Under the pieces are notes generated by a model. It saw nothing but the letters and a program-made list of their open reading frames with translations, was not told the origin of the DNA and did no database searches. Below, in pieces: positions 8,940 to 17,107 of a DNA stretch of 34,172 nucleotides. The DNA comes from Burkholderiaceae bacterium (GTDB lineage: Bacteria > Pseudomonadota > Gammaproteobacteria > Burkholderiales > Burkholderiaceae_A): positions 1 through 34,172 of the forward strand of contig VERJ01000025.1 in NCBI GenBank assembly GCA_018882795.1, in the 5' to 3' direction. Within the stretch, counting starts at the first letter, position 1. Every line of letters starts with the position of its first letter. Position numbers and translations under genes: made by a program.

Positions 8940-9316
8940 CAGGTGTCCTTCTCGGGGGAGCCTGCGCGCGCGTCATCTGTGGGCTTTGGACCGAGAAGCC
9001 GCAGCGTGAATGCGGTTGCACCGATGGCCAGGCCAACACTAGCCGCCAGAATCAGGCTGATGGTCAGGCCATGCTCCCGAAGTTTGGGCACAAACATCAC
9101 CACGCCCACCGCCGCCGGGATAAACAAGAGCCCCAGGTGTTGCGAAAACGTGGAGGCCACCTGGTCCAGATCCGGATCCAGCCGGTCACGGACCACCAGG
9201 GTGGCAAGGAGCAACAACAGGCCAATTACCGGGCCGGGAATCGGCAGCGCCAGCGCTTTAGAGATAATCTCTCCTAGTCCCTGAAACAGCAGGATATAGA
9301 CCAGTCCTCGAATCAT
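8939..9316 (-). CDS. lrgA: LrgA/CidA-family holin-like protein
   Basis: 125 residues with four hydrophobic segments. Small holin-like partner of LrgB. The start is placed at the ATG at 9316 because the protein then begins MIRGLVYILLFQGLGEIISK, the usual CidA/LrgA N-terminus; an in-frame ATG at 9352 would add 12 residues without family support and would lie inside the divergent MFS gene. PIPGPVIGLLLLL and the LGLLFIPAAVGVVMF segment are characteristic. The C-terminal tail (PTDDARAGSPEKDT) is hydrophilic. Its TGA shares one base with the lrgB ATG. Only 13 bp separate this start from the divergent MFS start, so its promoter must overlap MFS coding sequence. Confidence 0.88.
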   Translation of the reverse strand: MIRGLVYILLFQGLGEIISKALALPIPGPVIGLLLLLATLVVRDRLDPDLDQVASTFSQHLGLLFIPAAVGVVMFVPKLREHGLTISLILAASVGLAIGATAFTLRLLGPKPTDDARAGSPEKDT

Positions 9317-9329
9317 GAGGCTATTGTGC

Positions 9330-10571
9330 ATGCAAGTCAGAAGCGTCGCCATTTCCCTGTTGCTGGCCCATATATTGTCGCTGTTGGGCTTTTCTACCTA
9401 TGCGGTTGCCCTGACGCAGCTGCAGACCGAGTGGGGGTTGAGCAATAGCCAGGCAGGTTGGATTGCGAGCGGTTTTTTCATCGGCTATGTGGCGACTGTC
9501 TCGACATGGTCAAGCCTGACGGATGTCATGGATGCACGACGCATCTACGCTGCGGGCAGTCTGATTGCCTCTGCTGGCGGTATTGGTTTTGCGCTCGGGG
9601 CAGAAGGGTTTGCGTCGGCGCTCTTTTTTCAGATCGTGCTGGGTGTGGGCATTGCCGCCACTTACATGCCGGGCCTGAAGATTTTGTCCGACAGAACCCG
9701 GGGCCGCGAACAGTCACGCTTTGTTGCGTTTTACACTGCGTTTTTTGGGCTGGGGGCTGCCTCATCACTTTTCATTGCAGGCCAATCCTTGCCCCGGATC
9801 GGTACCCAGTGGACATTTCTCTTGTGTGCTCTTGGCCCCTTGATGGCGGCATTCATTGTGCTGTCTCGGACCCGGCCGCTTGCACATGAGCGGGGCGTGC
9901 AGGTAATCACTTGGTCGGTCCACCGCCTGTTTCCGTTTCGTACATGGAAGACGGTGTTGTCAGATCGGCAGTGCCTGGGTTTTACCGTGGGCTATGGCGT
10001 GCATTGTGCGGAGCTCTTTGGTTCCCGCGCCTGGGTGGTAGCTTTTTTAATATTCAGTTCAAGCCTGCTTACAGCAGAGTCGGTTACTTTTCTTTCAGCA
10101 GCAAGCGCTGCAGCGATTGTGAGCGTTTTCTCGGTGCCCGCCTCTATCCTGGGTAATGAAGTTGCGCTCAGGATCGGGCGCCGTGCCTGGATTGTGATGG
10201 TGATGGCAGCCACCACTGTTGTTGGCGTGATCATGGCCTTGATGGCAGGCTCCGGCTGGTGGATTGTGTTTTTATTGATGTTGGTCTATTCCATGCTGAT
10301 CATGGCCGACTCGGCCACGTTGACTGCGGGCCTCATCGCATCTGCTGACCCGACTGTGAAGGGCGCCGCAATGGGGCTGTACTCACTGATTGGTTTTGGT
10401 GGCGGCGGTGTGTTGGGCCCGGCGATCTTTGGCGCCGCATTGGATTGGTCTGGCGGCGGTGTCGTGCCTACAGATTGGGCGATCGGGTTCGCCGCCCTCG
10501 GGGCAGGGTGTTTATTGTTTCCGTTTTTTGATTGGTGGCTGCATCGCAGCCATCCTTTTAGGGCTTCTTGA
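9330..10571 (+). CDS. Major facilitator superfamily transporter
   Basis: 413 residues, with about 12 predicted transmembrane segments in two six-span halves. Inner-membrane secondary transporter; the substrate is not recognisable. Segments include SVAISLLLAHILSLLGFSTYAV (TM1), QAGWIASGFFIGYVATV (TM2), GRRAWIVMVMAATTVVGVI in the second half, and GAAMGLYSLIGFGGGGVLGP near TM10-11, a glycine-rich stretch common in MFS proteins. The loop between TM2 and TM3 has SSLTDVMDARRIY in place of the canonical MFS motif A, with the usual D and R residues. The ATG at 9330 is preferred because GAGG lies 9 nt upstream; an in-frame ATG at 9315 would have no ribosome-binding site. The last 14 nt overlap the convergent DUF2721 gene. 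Confidence 0.85.
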   Translation: MQVRSVAISLLLAHILSLLGFSTYAVALTQLQTEWGLSNSQAGWIASGFFIGYVATVSTWSSLTDVMDARRIYAAGSLIASAGGIGFALGAEGFASALFFQIVLGVGIAATYMPGLKILSDRTRGREQSRFVAFYTAFFGLGAASSLFIAGQSLPRIGTQWTFLLCALGPLMAAFIVLSRTRPLAHERGVQVITWSVHRLFPFRTWKTVLSDRQCLGFTVGYGVHCAELFGSRAWVVAFLIFSSSLLTAESVTFLSAASAAAIVSVFSVPASILGNEVALRIGRRAWIVMVMAATTVVGVIMALMAGSGWWIVFLLMLVYSMLIMADSATLTAGLIASADPTVKGAAMGLYSLIGFGGGGVLGPAIFGAALDWSGGGVVPTDWAIGFAALGAGCLLFPFFDWWLHRSHPFRAS

Positions 10572-11019
10572 AGAGCACGATGGCCTGCGAGGCCACAAAG
10601 ATCTCAACAAGATAAAGCACACAGGCTGCAATGAAAGAGCCACAGCCCAGCAGAAAAGTGGTGGCCACCCATTGTGAGAGCTGCAGCCGCTGCTGCATGC
10701 CTGCAGAGTAAAAGAGCTCCACTACCGTCATGCCAATCAGTACCGCGCACAGCACCATCAGGGCGGTGGCGCCATTGATGATTTTTTTGCGCTTATCCAG
10801 TGACTGCAGTTCTGCCATGAATTGCGCGTAGCGGGGCTCGGTCTCTGGGGTCGCCTGGATCAGCCGATCCTCGAGTGCCCGACCCCGGTCAATCACGCGG
10901 GCAATACGAATGCCGAGTGCATTGAGCATGCCTGCAACACCCGTGAGCAGAAACACCGGCGCCACTGCAAGTTGAATGGCTTCTGTCAGCGGGTTGAGCG
11001 ATTCGGCTGGGGTGATCAC
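10558..11019 (-). CDS. DUF2721 membrane protein
   Basis: 153 residues. The function of DUF2721 proteins is not known. Three hydrophobic segments are visible at about 13-36, 83-106 and 118-147, with a charged cytoplasmic-type loop between the first two (RIARVIDRGRALEDRL, then a conserved-looking ELQSLDKRKKIINGA). The motif around RVIDRGR and the order of hydrophobic segments are typical of this family. The start codon is GTG at 11019; it overlaps the TGA of the small upstream gene as GTGA, so translation is probably coupled. The 3' end overlaps the convergent MFS gene by 14 nt. Confidence 0.82.
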   Translation of the reverse strand: MITPAESLNPLTEAIQLAVAPVFLLTGVAGMLNALGIRIARVIDRGRALEDRLIQATPETEPRYAQFMAELQSLDKRKKIINGATALMVLCAVLIGMTVVELFYSAGMQQRLQLSQWVATTFLLGCGSFIAACVLYLVEIFVASQAIVLFKKP

Positions 11020-11180
11020 GATTTCTCTGAGGAGTTGTTTTCAAGTGCCTGCTCAGCGGCCTTGCGACGGGTTTCTTCTTGCGCTTTTTTCACGCTGCGC
11101 AACTGCCACAGACCAAAGGCCAAGGCACCGCCGAATACCAGAATGCCCTCGAAGGCGACAAGCAGAGTTTCAGTGGACAT
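11016..11180 (-). CDS. Small single-span membrane protein, 54 aa, coupled to DUF2721
   Basis: 54 residues. No family recognised. It begins MSTETLLVAFEGILVFGGAL, giving one hydrophobic span at about residues 5-26. The span is followed by a positively charged, probably helical tail (WQLRSVKKAQEETRRKAAEQ) and a polar C-terminus ending NSSEKS. The positive tail after the span suggests an N-out, C-in single-pass protein. Support that it is real comes from the exact 4-nt GTGA overlap with the DUF2721 GTG start, the same orientation, and amphipathic, protein-like composition. No good ribosome-binding site is seen before its ATG. It lies 56 nt downstream of tRNA-Asn on the same strand and could share its transcript. 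Confidence 0.7.
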   Translation of the reverse strand: MSTETLLVAFEGILVFGGALAFGLWQLRSVKKAQEETRRKAAEQALENNSSEKS

Positions 11181-11236
11181 GGGCGCCAGTTTAAATGCTT
11201 CTCGCGGAGGTGAGACAGCAATGCGCTGAGTATTGA

Positions 11237-11312
11237 TGGCTCCCCGACCTGGGCTCGAACCAGGGACCTACGGATTAACAGTCCGGTGCTCTACCAACTG
11301 AGCTATCGAGGA
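11237..11312 (-). tRNA. tRNA-Asn (anticodon GTT)
   Basis: A 76-nt cloverleaf read on the minus strand. The acceptor stem TCCTCGA pairs with TCGGGGA (one G-U pair at 4-69), with discriminator G73 and an encoded CCA at 11239-11237. The D-arm has GCTC...GAGC with loop AGTTGGTA. The anticodon arm reads CGGACTGTTAATCCG with GTT in the 7-nt loop. The T-arm has the loop TTCGAGC closed by CCTGG/CCAGG. All arms have standard lengths, so the gene looks functional. Confidence 0.97.
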
Positions 11313-11323
11313 ACGGAGCGAGG

Positions 11324-11354
11324 AGTTTACACCAAGTCGGCGTGTTTCTGCCAC
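11324..11354 (-). promoter_or_regulatory. Possible promoter of tRNA-Asn
   Basis: On the minus strand TAAACT (11329-11324) lies 11 bp upstream of the mature tRNA 5' end, which is a suitable position for a -10 box with a short leader. A weak -35 candidate GTGGCA (11354-11349) lies 19 bp further upstream. Both boxes match only 4 of 6 consensus bases and the spacing is long, so this is a tentative assignment. Confidence 0.3.
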
Positions 11355-11405
11355 TCCTGGCGGGGCGTTACAGTTGGTGCTCACCCGAGCTTTGGAGGAT
11401 CGTTC

Positions 11406-11942
11406 ATGCAGCCTGTGATTCCCTATGTTGATGCCTCGATTGTCGAGCCCGCGGCGCTGGTGGATGCGATCAGGCGTAGACGCGGCGGCCATCTGATCAA
11501 TCTTGATCGGATGCTGTTGCATTCCATCCCCTTTGCGCGGGGATGGAATGCTTTTCTCGGAGAGGTCCGCCGCAATCTATCGATCTCTCCCAAGTTGCGT
11601 GAAATCGCCATGTGTGGCGTGGCGGTATTAAATGGTGCTGAATATGAATTCATCCATCATGCCCCTGAATTGCTTGCTGCCGGTGGCACTCAGCAGCAGG
11701 TGGATCAGCTTCGGGCTATCGGCGATCCGACTGCGGATTTCTCGATGTTCTCAGCGCTAGAGCAGGATGTAATTCGCCTCACCTGGCATATGACCCGGGA
11801 GATCGCTGTGCCGATGGATCTGACGCAACGTCTCCAGCAGGCCCTGGGTCCGACACAGCTGGTGGAAATGGTGGGCGTGATCGCGGCTTACAACATGGTG
11901 TCGCGCTTTCTGATTGCGCTGGGCGTTACCCCGGAGGATTGA
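11406..11942 (+). CDS. Carboxymuconolactone decarboxylase (CMD)-like protein
   Basis: 178 residues. Small all-alpha protein of the CMD/AhpD-like superfamily; the exact reaction is unknown. The start is the ATG at 11406, preceded by a strong GGAGG 7 nt upstream (11394-11398), so the longer open frame reaching back to the tRNA is not used. The core reads LREIAMCGVAVLNGAEYEFIHH followed by APELLAAGG, which matches the CMD helix with conserved NGAEYE and His. It has a single Cys and no CxxC, so an AhpD-type peroxidatic disulfide role is unlikely. A second family helix is near LVEMVGVIAAYNMVSRFLIALG. It stands alone on the plus strand between the divergent tRNA and a convergent dehydrogenase 4 bp away. 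Confidence 0.78.
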   Translation: MQPVIPYVDASIVEPAALVDAIRRRRGGHLINLDRMLLHSIPFARGWNAFLGEVRRNLSISPKLREIAMCGVAVLNGAEYEFIHHAPELLAAGGTQQQVDQLRAIGDPTADFSMFSALEQDVIRLTWHMTREIAVPMDLTQRLQQALGPTQLVEMVGVIAAYNMVSRFLIALGVTPED

Positions 11943-11946
11943 GCTG

Positions 11947-12948
11947 CTAGTTGGCCGCGGCTGCTGAGGTCTGCTGGAGCGTTATTTTCTCAATCCATTC
12001 GCTCAGGTCGGCCACCATCTGTTGATAGAAAGTTTCCATTACTGGAGTAGACACGAAGCCAAGATGGGGCGTGAGGGTGAGATTGGGCTGATTTAACAAT
12101 GGGTGTCCGACGGGCAGCGGCTCCTGATCAAAGACATCCAGCGCCGCATGGGCGGGCCGACCAAGATTCAAGGCATCAATCAGGCCATGCTGGTCAATCA
12201 GTCCGGCCCGTGAGGTATTGACCAGGATCGCATCCCGCCGCATCAAGGAAAATTCAGTGGGGCCGATGACCTGCCGCGTGCGATCCGAGAGCACAAGATG
12301 CAGGCTGATGATCTTTGATGTCGCGATCAGTTCGTTTTTTTCCACTCGACGCACGCCAAGTGCTGCGGCCCGCTCGGCAGTCAGGTTCTGGCTCCAGGCC
12401 ACCACATCCATACCAAAGGCCTGGGCGATGCGGGCTACCCGGCTACCGATCTCACCTAGGCCAATGATCCCCATGCGGTCGCCCTCCAGTGTGTCCGGCA
12501 AGGTATAGCCGTCTTCCTCGGCGTTGCCGCGCCAGTTGCCGCGCACAGTGCCAGTCATCGCGGGCACGATGCGCCGTGTGGCGGCAAGCACCAGCGCCCA
12601 GGTGTGTTCGGCCGTGGACGCCTTGTTGGGGCCACTGCGTGTACCGGTGACTTCAATGCCCATGCTCTTTGCAAAGGCGATGTCCACTGCGGCATTGCGC
12701 TCTCCGCTGAAGATCAGGCGCTTGAGTCGGGGCAGCTGGCTAATGATCTCTCTTGGAAAAGGAGTCCGCTCCCGCATCAGGCAGACCGCATCAAACGATG
12801 ACAGGGCCTGGATGATTTCATCCGAAGATGCGAAGGAGGAACTGAAGAAATGCACCTCTGCCTGCTGCTGAAGTCCGCTCCAGTCAGCGGCAGTCGCGGC
12901 GCACTGTTCCCAGTCGTCGCAGACAGCGATACGAATTGTGTCCTGCAC
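11947..12948 (-). CDS. D-2-hydroxyacid dehydrogenase family protein
   Basis: 333 residues. NAD(P)-dependent oxidoreductase of the D-isomer-specific 2-hydroxyacid dehydrogenase family (2-oxoacid to D-2-hydroxyacid); the substrate is not predictable. The Rossmann motif GLGEIG is at residues 163-168. The catalytic triad is Arg247 (NTSRAG), Glu276 (DVFDQEP) and His295 (LTPHLG), all in standard order and spacing. EHTWALVLAATRR before the nucleotide-binding domain is also typical. The start is GTG at 12948, with GGAG about 11 nt upstream; no ATG fits the N-terminal strand IRIAVCDDW better. It lies downstream of the broken aminotransferase gene, separated by about 130 bp containing GC-rich dyads. 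Confidence 0.88.
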   Translation of the reverse strand: MQDTIRIAVCDDWEQCAATAADWSGLQQQAEVHFFSSSFASSDEIIQALSSFDAVCLMRERTPFPREIISQLPRLKRLIFSGERNAAVDIAFAKSMGIEVTGTRSGPNKASTAEHTWALVLAATRRIVPAMTGTVRGNWRGNAEEDGYTLPDTLEGDRMGIIGLGEIGSRVARIAQAFGMDVVAWSQNLTAERAAALGVRRVEKNELIATSKIISLHLVLSDRTRQVIGPTEFSLMRRDAILVNTSRAGLIDQHGLIDALNLGRPAHAALDVFDQEPLPVGHPLLNQPNLTLTPHLGFVSTPVMETFYQQMVADLSEWIEKITLQQTSAAAAN

Positions 12949-13014
12949 GGCGGATTATGCTCCCGCCTGTTGCGCGTACTGCATTCTGCCCCCCTAGTGG
13001 CGAAGCTCTATTGT

Positions 13015-13045
13015 GGGGAGCCTGTCCCCCGAGATCACTCGGGGG
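13015..13045 (-). terminator. GC-rich dyads downstream of the aminotransferase gene (possible terminator)
   Basis: A perfect 8-bp inverted repeat CCCCCGAG/CTCGGGGG (13026-13033 and 13038-13045, 4-nt loop) starts about 37 nt beyond the aminotransferase stop on the minus strand. A second, alternative hairpin GGGGA/TCCCC (13015-13019 and 13025-13029) uses part of the same arm, so the two cannot form together. There is no T-run on either side, so a classic intrinsic terminator is not supported. It could be a transcript 3' end stabiliser or an attenuator ahead of the dehydrogenase gene. Confidence 0.35.
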
Positions 13046-13081
13046 AATTCCTTAAGGTTTAACGATAGCGTTGCGGCCGTT

Positions 13082-14293
13082 TTACAGTACTGCGGCGACT
13101 GCGTTCACCACGCGGTCGATATTCCCCGAGTTCAGTGCGGCTACGCAGATGCGTCCGGTGCTGATGGCATAGATGGCGTGGTCCTCGCGCAGACGGTCCA
13201 CCTGCTGCGGCGTTAAGCCTGAGAAGCTGAACATGCCGCGCTGCTGCACAACAAAAGAGAAATCTTGTTTCACATTGAGCGATTTGAGTTTGTCGGCAAA
13301 TGCTAGACGCATTTTTCGAATGCGTTCCCGCATCTCACGCAGCTCGTCTTCCCAGAGCTGGCGCAATTCGGGGCTGGTCAGCACATCCGCAACAATGCCG
13401 CCACCGTGGGTTGGGGGGTTGGAGTAGTTGGTACGGATCACGCGCTTGACCTGGCTGAGTACGCGGGCGGCCTCATCCGCACTGCCGGTCACGATCGATA
13501 GTGCGCCGACACGCTCACCATAAAGAGAAAATGATTTCGAAAACGAACTTGCCACCAGAAAGGGCATGCCGGATTGGGCAAAGAGTCGGACTGCAGTGGC
13601 ATCTTCCTGAATGCCATCGCCAAAGCCCTGGTAAGCCAGATCCAGAAACGGCAGGAATTTCTTGGCCTTGCACAGGGCCACGATCTCCTGCCACTGCTGG
13701 GCATTGAGATCGACTCCGGTTGGGTTGTGGCAGCAGGCGTGCAGCAGCACGATGGTGCCCTATGGCATGGACTTCAGGCTGTCGATCATGCCCGCGAAGT
13801 TCAGGCCATGGGATTGTGGGTCGTAATAGGTGTAGGCCTGGACGGTGAAGCCCGCGCTCTCGAACACGCCCCGGTGGTTCTCCCAGGTGGGGTCGCTGAT
13901 GGCGACCTGGCTGCCCGGGAGCAGTCGGCGCAGATATTCCCCTCCGATGCGCAGGCCGCCCGTTCCGCCTAGGGCGTCGATGGTCATAATCCGGCCGCTC
14001 GCCACATCGGGGCTGTCGGCTCCAAAAAGCAGGGCCTGGACCGCCTTGTTGTAGGCGGCAGGGCCATCAATCGGCTGGTAGCCACGGGGCAGACCCTTGG
14101 CGACTCTGTCTTCTTCTGCCTTCTTCACGGCTCTAAGTAAGGGCAACTTACCGCTATCGTCGTAATAAACGCCAACGCCCAGGTTGACCTTTTCGGGCCG
14201 CTTATCGGCCAGAAAAGTCTCGGTCAGGCCAAGGATCGGGTCCTTTGGGGCCATTTCAACGGCGGAAAAAAGGGTCTGGGCTGGGATGGTCAT
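13082..14293 (-). pseudogene. Aspartate/aromatic aminotransferase gene interrupted by one in-frame TAG
   Basis: Class I PLP aminotransferase of the AspC/TyrB type (aspartate or aromatic amino acid with 2-oxoglutarate). Read through, the frame spans 403 positions, the normal family length (E. coli AspC 396). It aligns throughout: MTIPAQTLFSAVEMAPKDPI, NLGVGVYYDDSGK, LGGTGGLRIGGEYL, the HACCHNPTGVD core, DLAYQGFGDG, the PLP lysine at position 253 in SSFSKSF, and the substrate Arg in STGRICVAALN. Codon 178 (13762-13760) is TAG, between SLKSMP and GTIVLL, where homologs usually have a residue such as Glu or Ala. The frame is unchanged on both sides, so a single substitution explains it. The N-terminal 177 residues alone lack the PLP lysine. 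Possible causes are a recent nonsense mutation, a sequencing error or suppression. A GTG at 13750 could restart translation but would give an incomplete enzyme. Confidence 0.8.
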
Positions 14294-14421
14294 GGGATGT
14301 CCGGATGCCCTTTGTCAAGGGCTCTTGAGAAGAAAAAAAGGTGGAAATTCAGGGCCTGAGAGGGGAAAATGCGCGATTGCACAATTTTTTAACCGTTCGA
14401 AACTTCGTCTGAAAGTCTAGC

Positions 14422-16494
14422 ATGGGAGTCCGTGAAAACCCCGGGGTCCTGCAGTTCCCCGGCAGCCCTTTTGAGCTGTCTCTGCCCTTCGAGCCGGCTG
14501 GCGATCAGCCGGCCGCGATCGCTCGTCTTGCGCAAGGGGTGGAAGACGGGGTGGCCTTTCAGACCCTGCTTGGGGTGACGGGTTCGGGCAAGACCTTCAC
14601 GATGGCCAATGTGATTGCCCGGCTTGGTCGGCCGGCGCTGATCCTGGCGCCCAATAAGACCCTGGCCGCACAGCTCTACGCCGAGATGCGGGAGTTTTTC
14701 CCCAACAACGCGGTGGAGTACTTCGTTTCCTATTACGACTACTACCAGCCGGAGGCCTATGTGCCCCAGCGGGACCTGTTCATTGAAAAAGATTCGGCCA
14801 TCAATGAACACATTGAACAGATGCGGCTGTCGGCGACCAAGTCGCTGTTGGAGCGCCGCGATACGGTAATCGTGGCCTCGGTCTCTTGCATTTATGGCAT
14901 TGGTAACCCGGCTGACTATCACCAGATGGTGTTGATCGTGCGGCAGGGGGATCGGCTGACCCAGCGCGACCTGATCGCGCAACTGGTCCGCATGCAGTAC
15001 AACCGCAATGACATTGAGTTTTCGCGTGGTGCGTTCCGAGTGCGCGGCGATACCATTGATGTGTTCCCCGCTGAGCATGCAGAGCTGGCGCTGAGGATTG
15101 AGCTTTTCGACGACCAGATTGAATCCCTGCAGCTTTTCGACCCCTTGACTGGCCGTATACGCCAGCGCATCCCACGTTTTGCGGTCTATCCCTCTTCTCA
15201 CTACGTGACCCCGCGTGATGTCGTGCTGCGGGCCGTGGAGACCATTAAGGCAGAGCTGATCGAGCGTTCGCGCTTTTTCGTTGACAACCAGAAGCTTGTG
15301 GAGGCCCAGCGCATCGAGCAGCGCACGCGCTTTGATATCGAGATGCTGGCTGAGCTTGGGTTTTGCAAGGGTATTGAGAACTACACGCGGCATCTCTCAG
15401 GCGCTGCGCCTGGTGAGCCTCCGCCCACCCTCGTGGATTACCTGCCCCGGGATGCCCTGGTCTTCATTGATGAGAGCCACGTCACCATTGGTCAGCTTGG
15501 TGGCATGTATCGGGGTGATCGTTCCCGCAAGCAGACCCTGGTCGATTATGGGTTCCGGCTGCCTTCGGCGCTGGACAACCGTCCGCTGAAGTTTGAAGAG
15601 TTCGAACCGAAGATGCGTCAAGCGATTTTTGTCTCGGCCACACCTGCGGATTACGAGCTCGCAAAAAGCGGCGATGCAATCGTGGAGCAGGTCGTACGGC
15701 CAACGGGCCTGGTGGACCCTGCCGTTGAGGTGCGGCCCGCTAGTACTCAGGTGGACGACCTGCTGGGCGAGATCCGAATCCGTGTTGGCCGTCAGGAGCG
15801 GGTGCTTGTCACAACACTGACCAAGCGTATGGCCGAAGACCTCACCGATTACTTATCGGATAACGGCATCAAGGTGCGTTACCTGCACTCTGATATCGAT
15901 ACCGTGGAGCGGGTTGAGATTCTGCGTGACCTGCGTCTTGGTGCATTCGATGTCCTGGTGGGTATTAATCTGCTACGCGAGGGCCTGGATATTCCCGAGG
16001 TCTCCCTGGTGGCGATTCTGGATGCCGACAAAGAGGGTTTTCTTCGCTCCGAGCGCAGTCTGATTCAGACCATTGGCCGGGCCGCACGACATCTGAATGG
16101 TCAGGCCATCTTGTATGCAGATCGGGTGACCGATTCCATGCGTCGCGCAATGGGTGAGACTGAGCGTCGACGCGCCAAGCAGATTGCATTTAACACCGAG
16201 CGAAACATCACGCCGCGCGGCGTGATGAAGAGAATTCGCGATCTGATCGATGGCGTTGTGGATCCGCGGGCCGGTGAGACCGTTCGAGGCGAGGCGCTGC
16301 ACGTGCCCTCCGGTGAGCGCACCGTGCAGGACCTGTCCAAGGAAATCACGCGGCTTGAGAGGGCGATGTTAGAGCATGCTCGCAATCTTGAATTTGAAAA
16401 AGCGGCACAGCTGAGAGATCAGCTGACGAAATTAAAAGAAGAGGTATTTGGAGTAGACAAACTGAGAGACTCAATTGAAAAGGGTTTGGCATGA
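14422..16494 (+). CDS. uvrB: UvrABC system protein B (excinuclease subunit)
   Basis: 690 residues, typical length. Damage-verifying helicase-like subunit of nucleotide excision repair, loaded by UvrA and then binding UvrC. Walker A GVTGSGKT is at residues 51-58. The Tyr-rich beta-hairpin that probes DNA is at [17 protein letters not shown] (104-120). The DESH box is in [10 protein letters not shown] (around 350). Helicase motifs [13 protein letters not shown] and QTIGRAARH follow in the C-terminal helicase lobe. The C-terminal UVR domain ([20 protein letters not shown], about 643-662) contacts UvrC. The 128-bp upstream gap shared with the divergent aminotransferase gene shows no E. coli-type LexA box. 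The stop overlaps the next start as ATGA. Confidence 0.98.
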   Translation: MGVRENPGVLQFPGSPFELSLPFEPAGDQPAAIARLAQGVEDGVAFQTLLGVTGSGKTFTMANVIARLGRPALILAPNKTLAAQLYAEMREFFPNNAVEYFVSYYDYYQPEAYVPQRDLFIEKDSAINEHIEQMRLSATKSLLERRDTVIVASVSCIYGIGNPADYHQMVLIVRQGDRLTQRDLIAQLVRMQYNRNDIEFSRGAFRVRGDTIDVFPAEHAELALRIELFDDQIESLQLFDPLTGRIRQRIPRFAVYPSSHYVTPRDVVLRAVETIKAELIERSRFFVDNQKLVEAQRIEQRTRFDIEMLAELGFCKGIENYTRHLSGAAPGEPPPTLVDYLPRDALVFIDESHVTIGQLGGMYRGDRSRKQTLVDYGFRLPSALDNRPLKFEEFEPKMRQAIFVSATPADYELAKSGDAIVEQVVRPTGLVDPAVEVRPASTQVDDLLGEIRIRVGRQERVLVTTLTKRMAEDLTDYLSDNGIKVRYLHSDIDTVERVEILRDLRLGAFDVLVGINLLREGLDIPEVSLVAILDADKEGFLRSERSLIQTIGRAARHLNGQAILYADRVTDSMRRAMGETERRRAKQIAFNTERNITPRGVMKRIRDLIDGVVDPRAGETVRGEALHVPSGERTVQDLSKEITRLERAMLEHARNLEFEKAAQLRDQLTKLKEEVFGVDKLRDSIEKGLA

Positions 16495-17105
16495 CAACAT
16501 TTGATACGACCGTTGACAAAGAAATCACCGAGACAACGCCTTTTGACTCTGCATTGGCCACGGCCAAGCCGCGGCTGAGCAAGGCCTCCAAAAAAAGCGA
16601 GGCGCCCATCGGCATGAAGACGAAGATCCTCTTTGTCTGTATGGGCAACATTTGTCGCTCCCCCACTGCCCAGGCTGTGTTTCAGTCCCTGGTGAAAGCT
16701 GCAGGCCTGCAGGACTTTGTGGTCTGTGATTCGGCGGGCACCCATGACTTTCACGCGGGTGAGGCGCCGGATCAGCGTGCGGTGAACGCCGCAGCGAAAC
16801 GGGGCTATGAGTTGGTCGGCGGCACTGCGCGCAAAATTCAGCTCTCCGATTTCTCCGAGTATGACTACATCCTGGCGATGGACTGGGAGAACCTGGCACT
16901 GCTGCAGCGTCTGTGTCCGCGAGGACTGCAGCACAAGCTGCAGCTTCTGATGCGCTTTGCAACCGAGTTCGAGGCCGCCACCATCAACGATCCTTATCAC
17001 GGTGGGCCGCAGGGCTTTGAGCAGGCGCTTGATTACATCGAAGATGCCTGCAATGGATTGATGGAAGTGGTCCGCCGTCGGGCCACCATGGTGGCTGCTG
17101 CCTGA
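16491..17105 (+). CDS. Low-molecular-weight protein-tyrosine phosphatase
   Basis: 204 residues. Cysteine-based acid phosphatase of the LMW-PTP/arsenate reductase fold. The catalytic P-loop is CMGNICRS (CX5R), right after the first strand TKILFV, and the general acid Asp is in INDPYHGG near the C-terminus, so it is a phosphatase. The start chosen is the ATG at 16491, which overlaps the uvrB stop (ATGA). This adds a 41-residue, low-complexity polar N-terminal tail ([15 protein letters not shown] and so on) before MKTKILFV. The ATG at 16614 (Met42) is an alternative giving a protein of ordinary length. Position between uvrB and the isc operon is common in Burkholderiales. In vivo substrate is unknown. 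Confidence 0.9.
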   Translation: MTTFDTTVDKEITETTPFDSALATAKPRLSKASKKSEAPIGMKTKILFVCMGNICRSPTAQAVFQSLVKAAGLQDFVVCDSAGTHDFHAGEAPDQRAVNAAAKRGYELVGGTARKIQLSDFSEYDYILAMDWENLALLQRLCPRGLQHKLQLLMRFATEFEAATINDPYHGGPQGFEQALDYIEDACNGLMEVVRRRATMVAAA

Positions 17106-17107
17106 CG

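Noticed and set aside
11286..11405. Longer N-terminus for the CMD-like protein reaching into tRNA-Asn
   Set aside because: The strong GGAGG before ATG 11406 and the overlap with a tRNA on the other strand make the shorter start far more likely.
13082..13750. The 3' part of the aminotransferase gene as an independent protein started at GTG 13750
   Set aside because: It lacks the N-terminal arm and half of the cofactor domain, and the GTG encodes an ordinary internal Val in the family; it is the distal half of one broken gene.
14294..14421. LexA box or other SOS operator upstream of uvrB
   Set aside because: No CTGT-N8-ACAG-like palindrome is present; only A/T-rich runs and very weak promoter-like hexamers are seen, so no site is claimed.
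14389..15393. Long open frame on the minus strand opposite uvrB
   Set aside because: uvrB is unambiguous on the plus strand; the antisense frame has no recognisable domain and is expected from GC-rich codon use.
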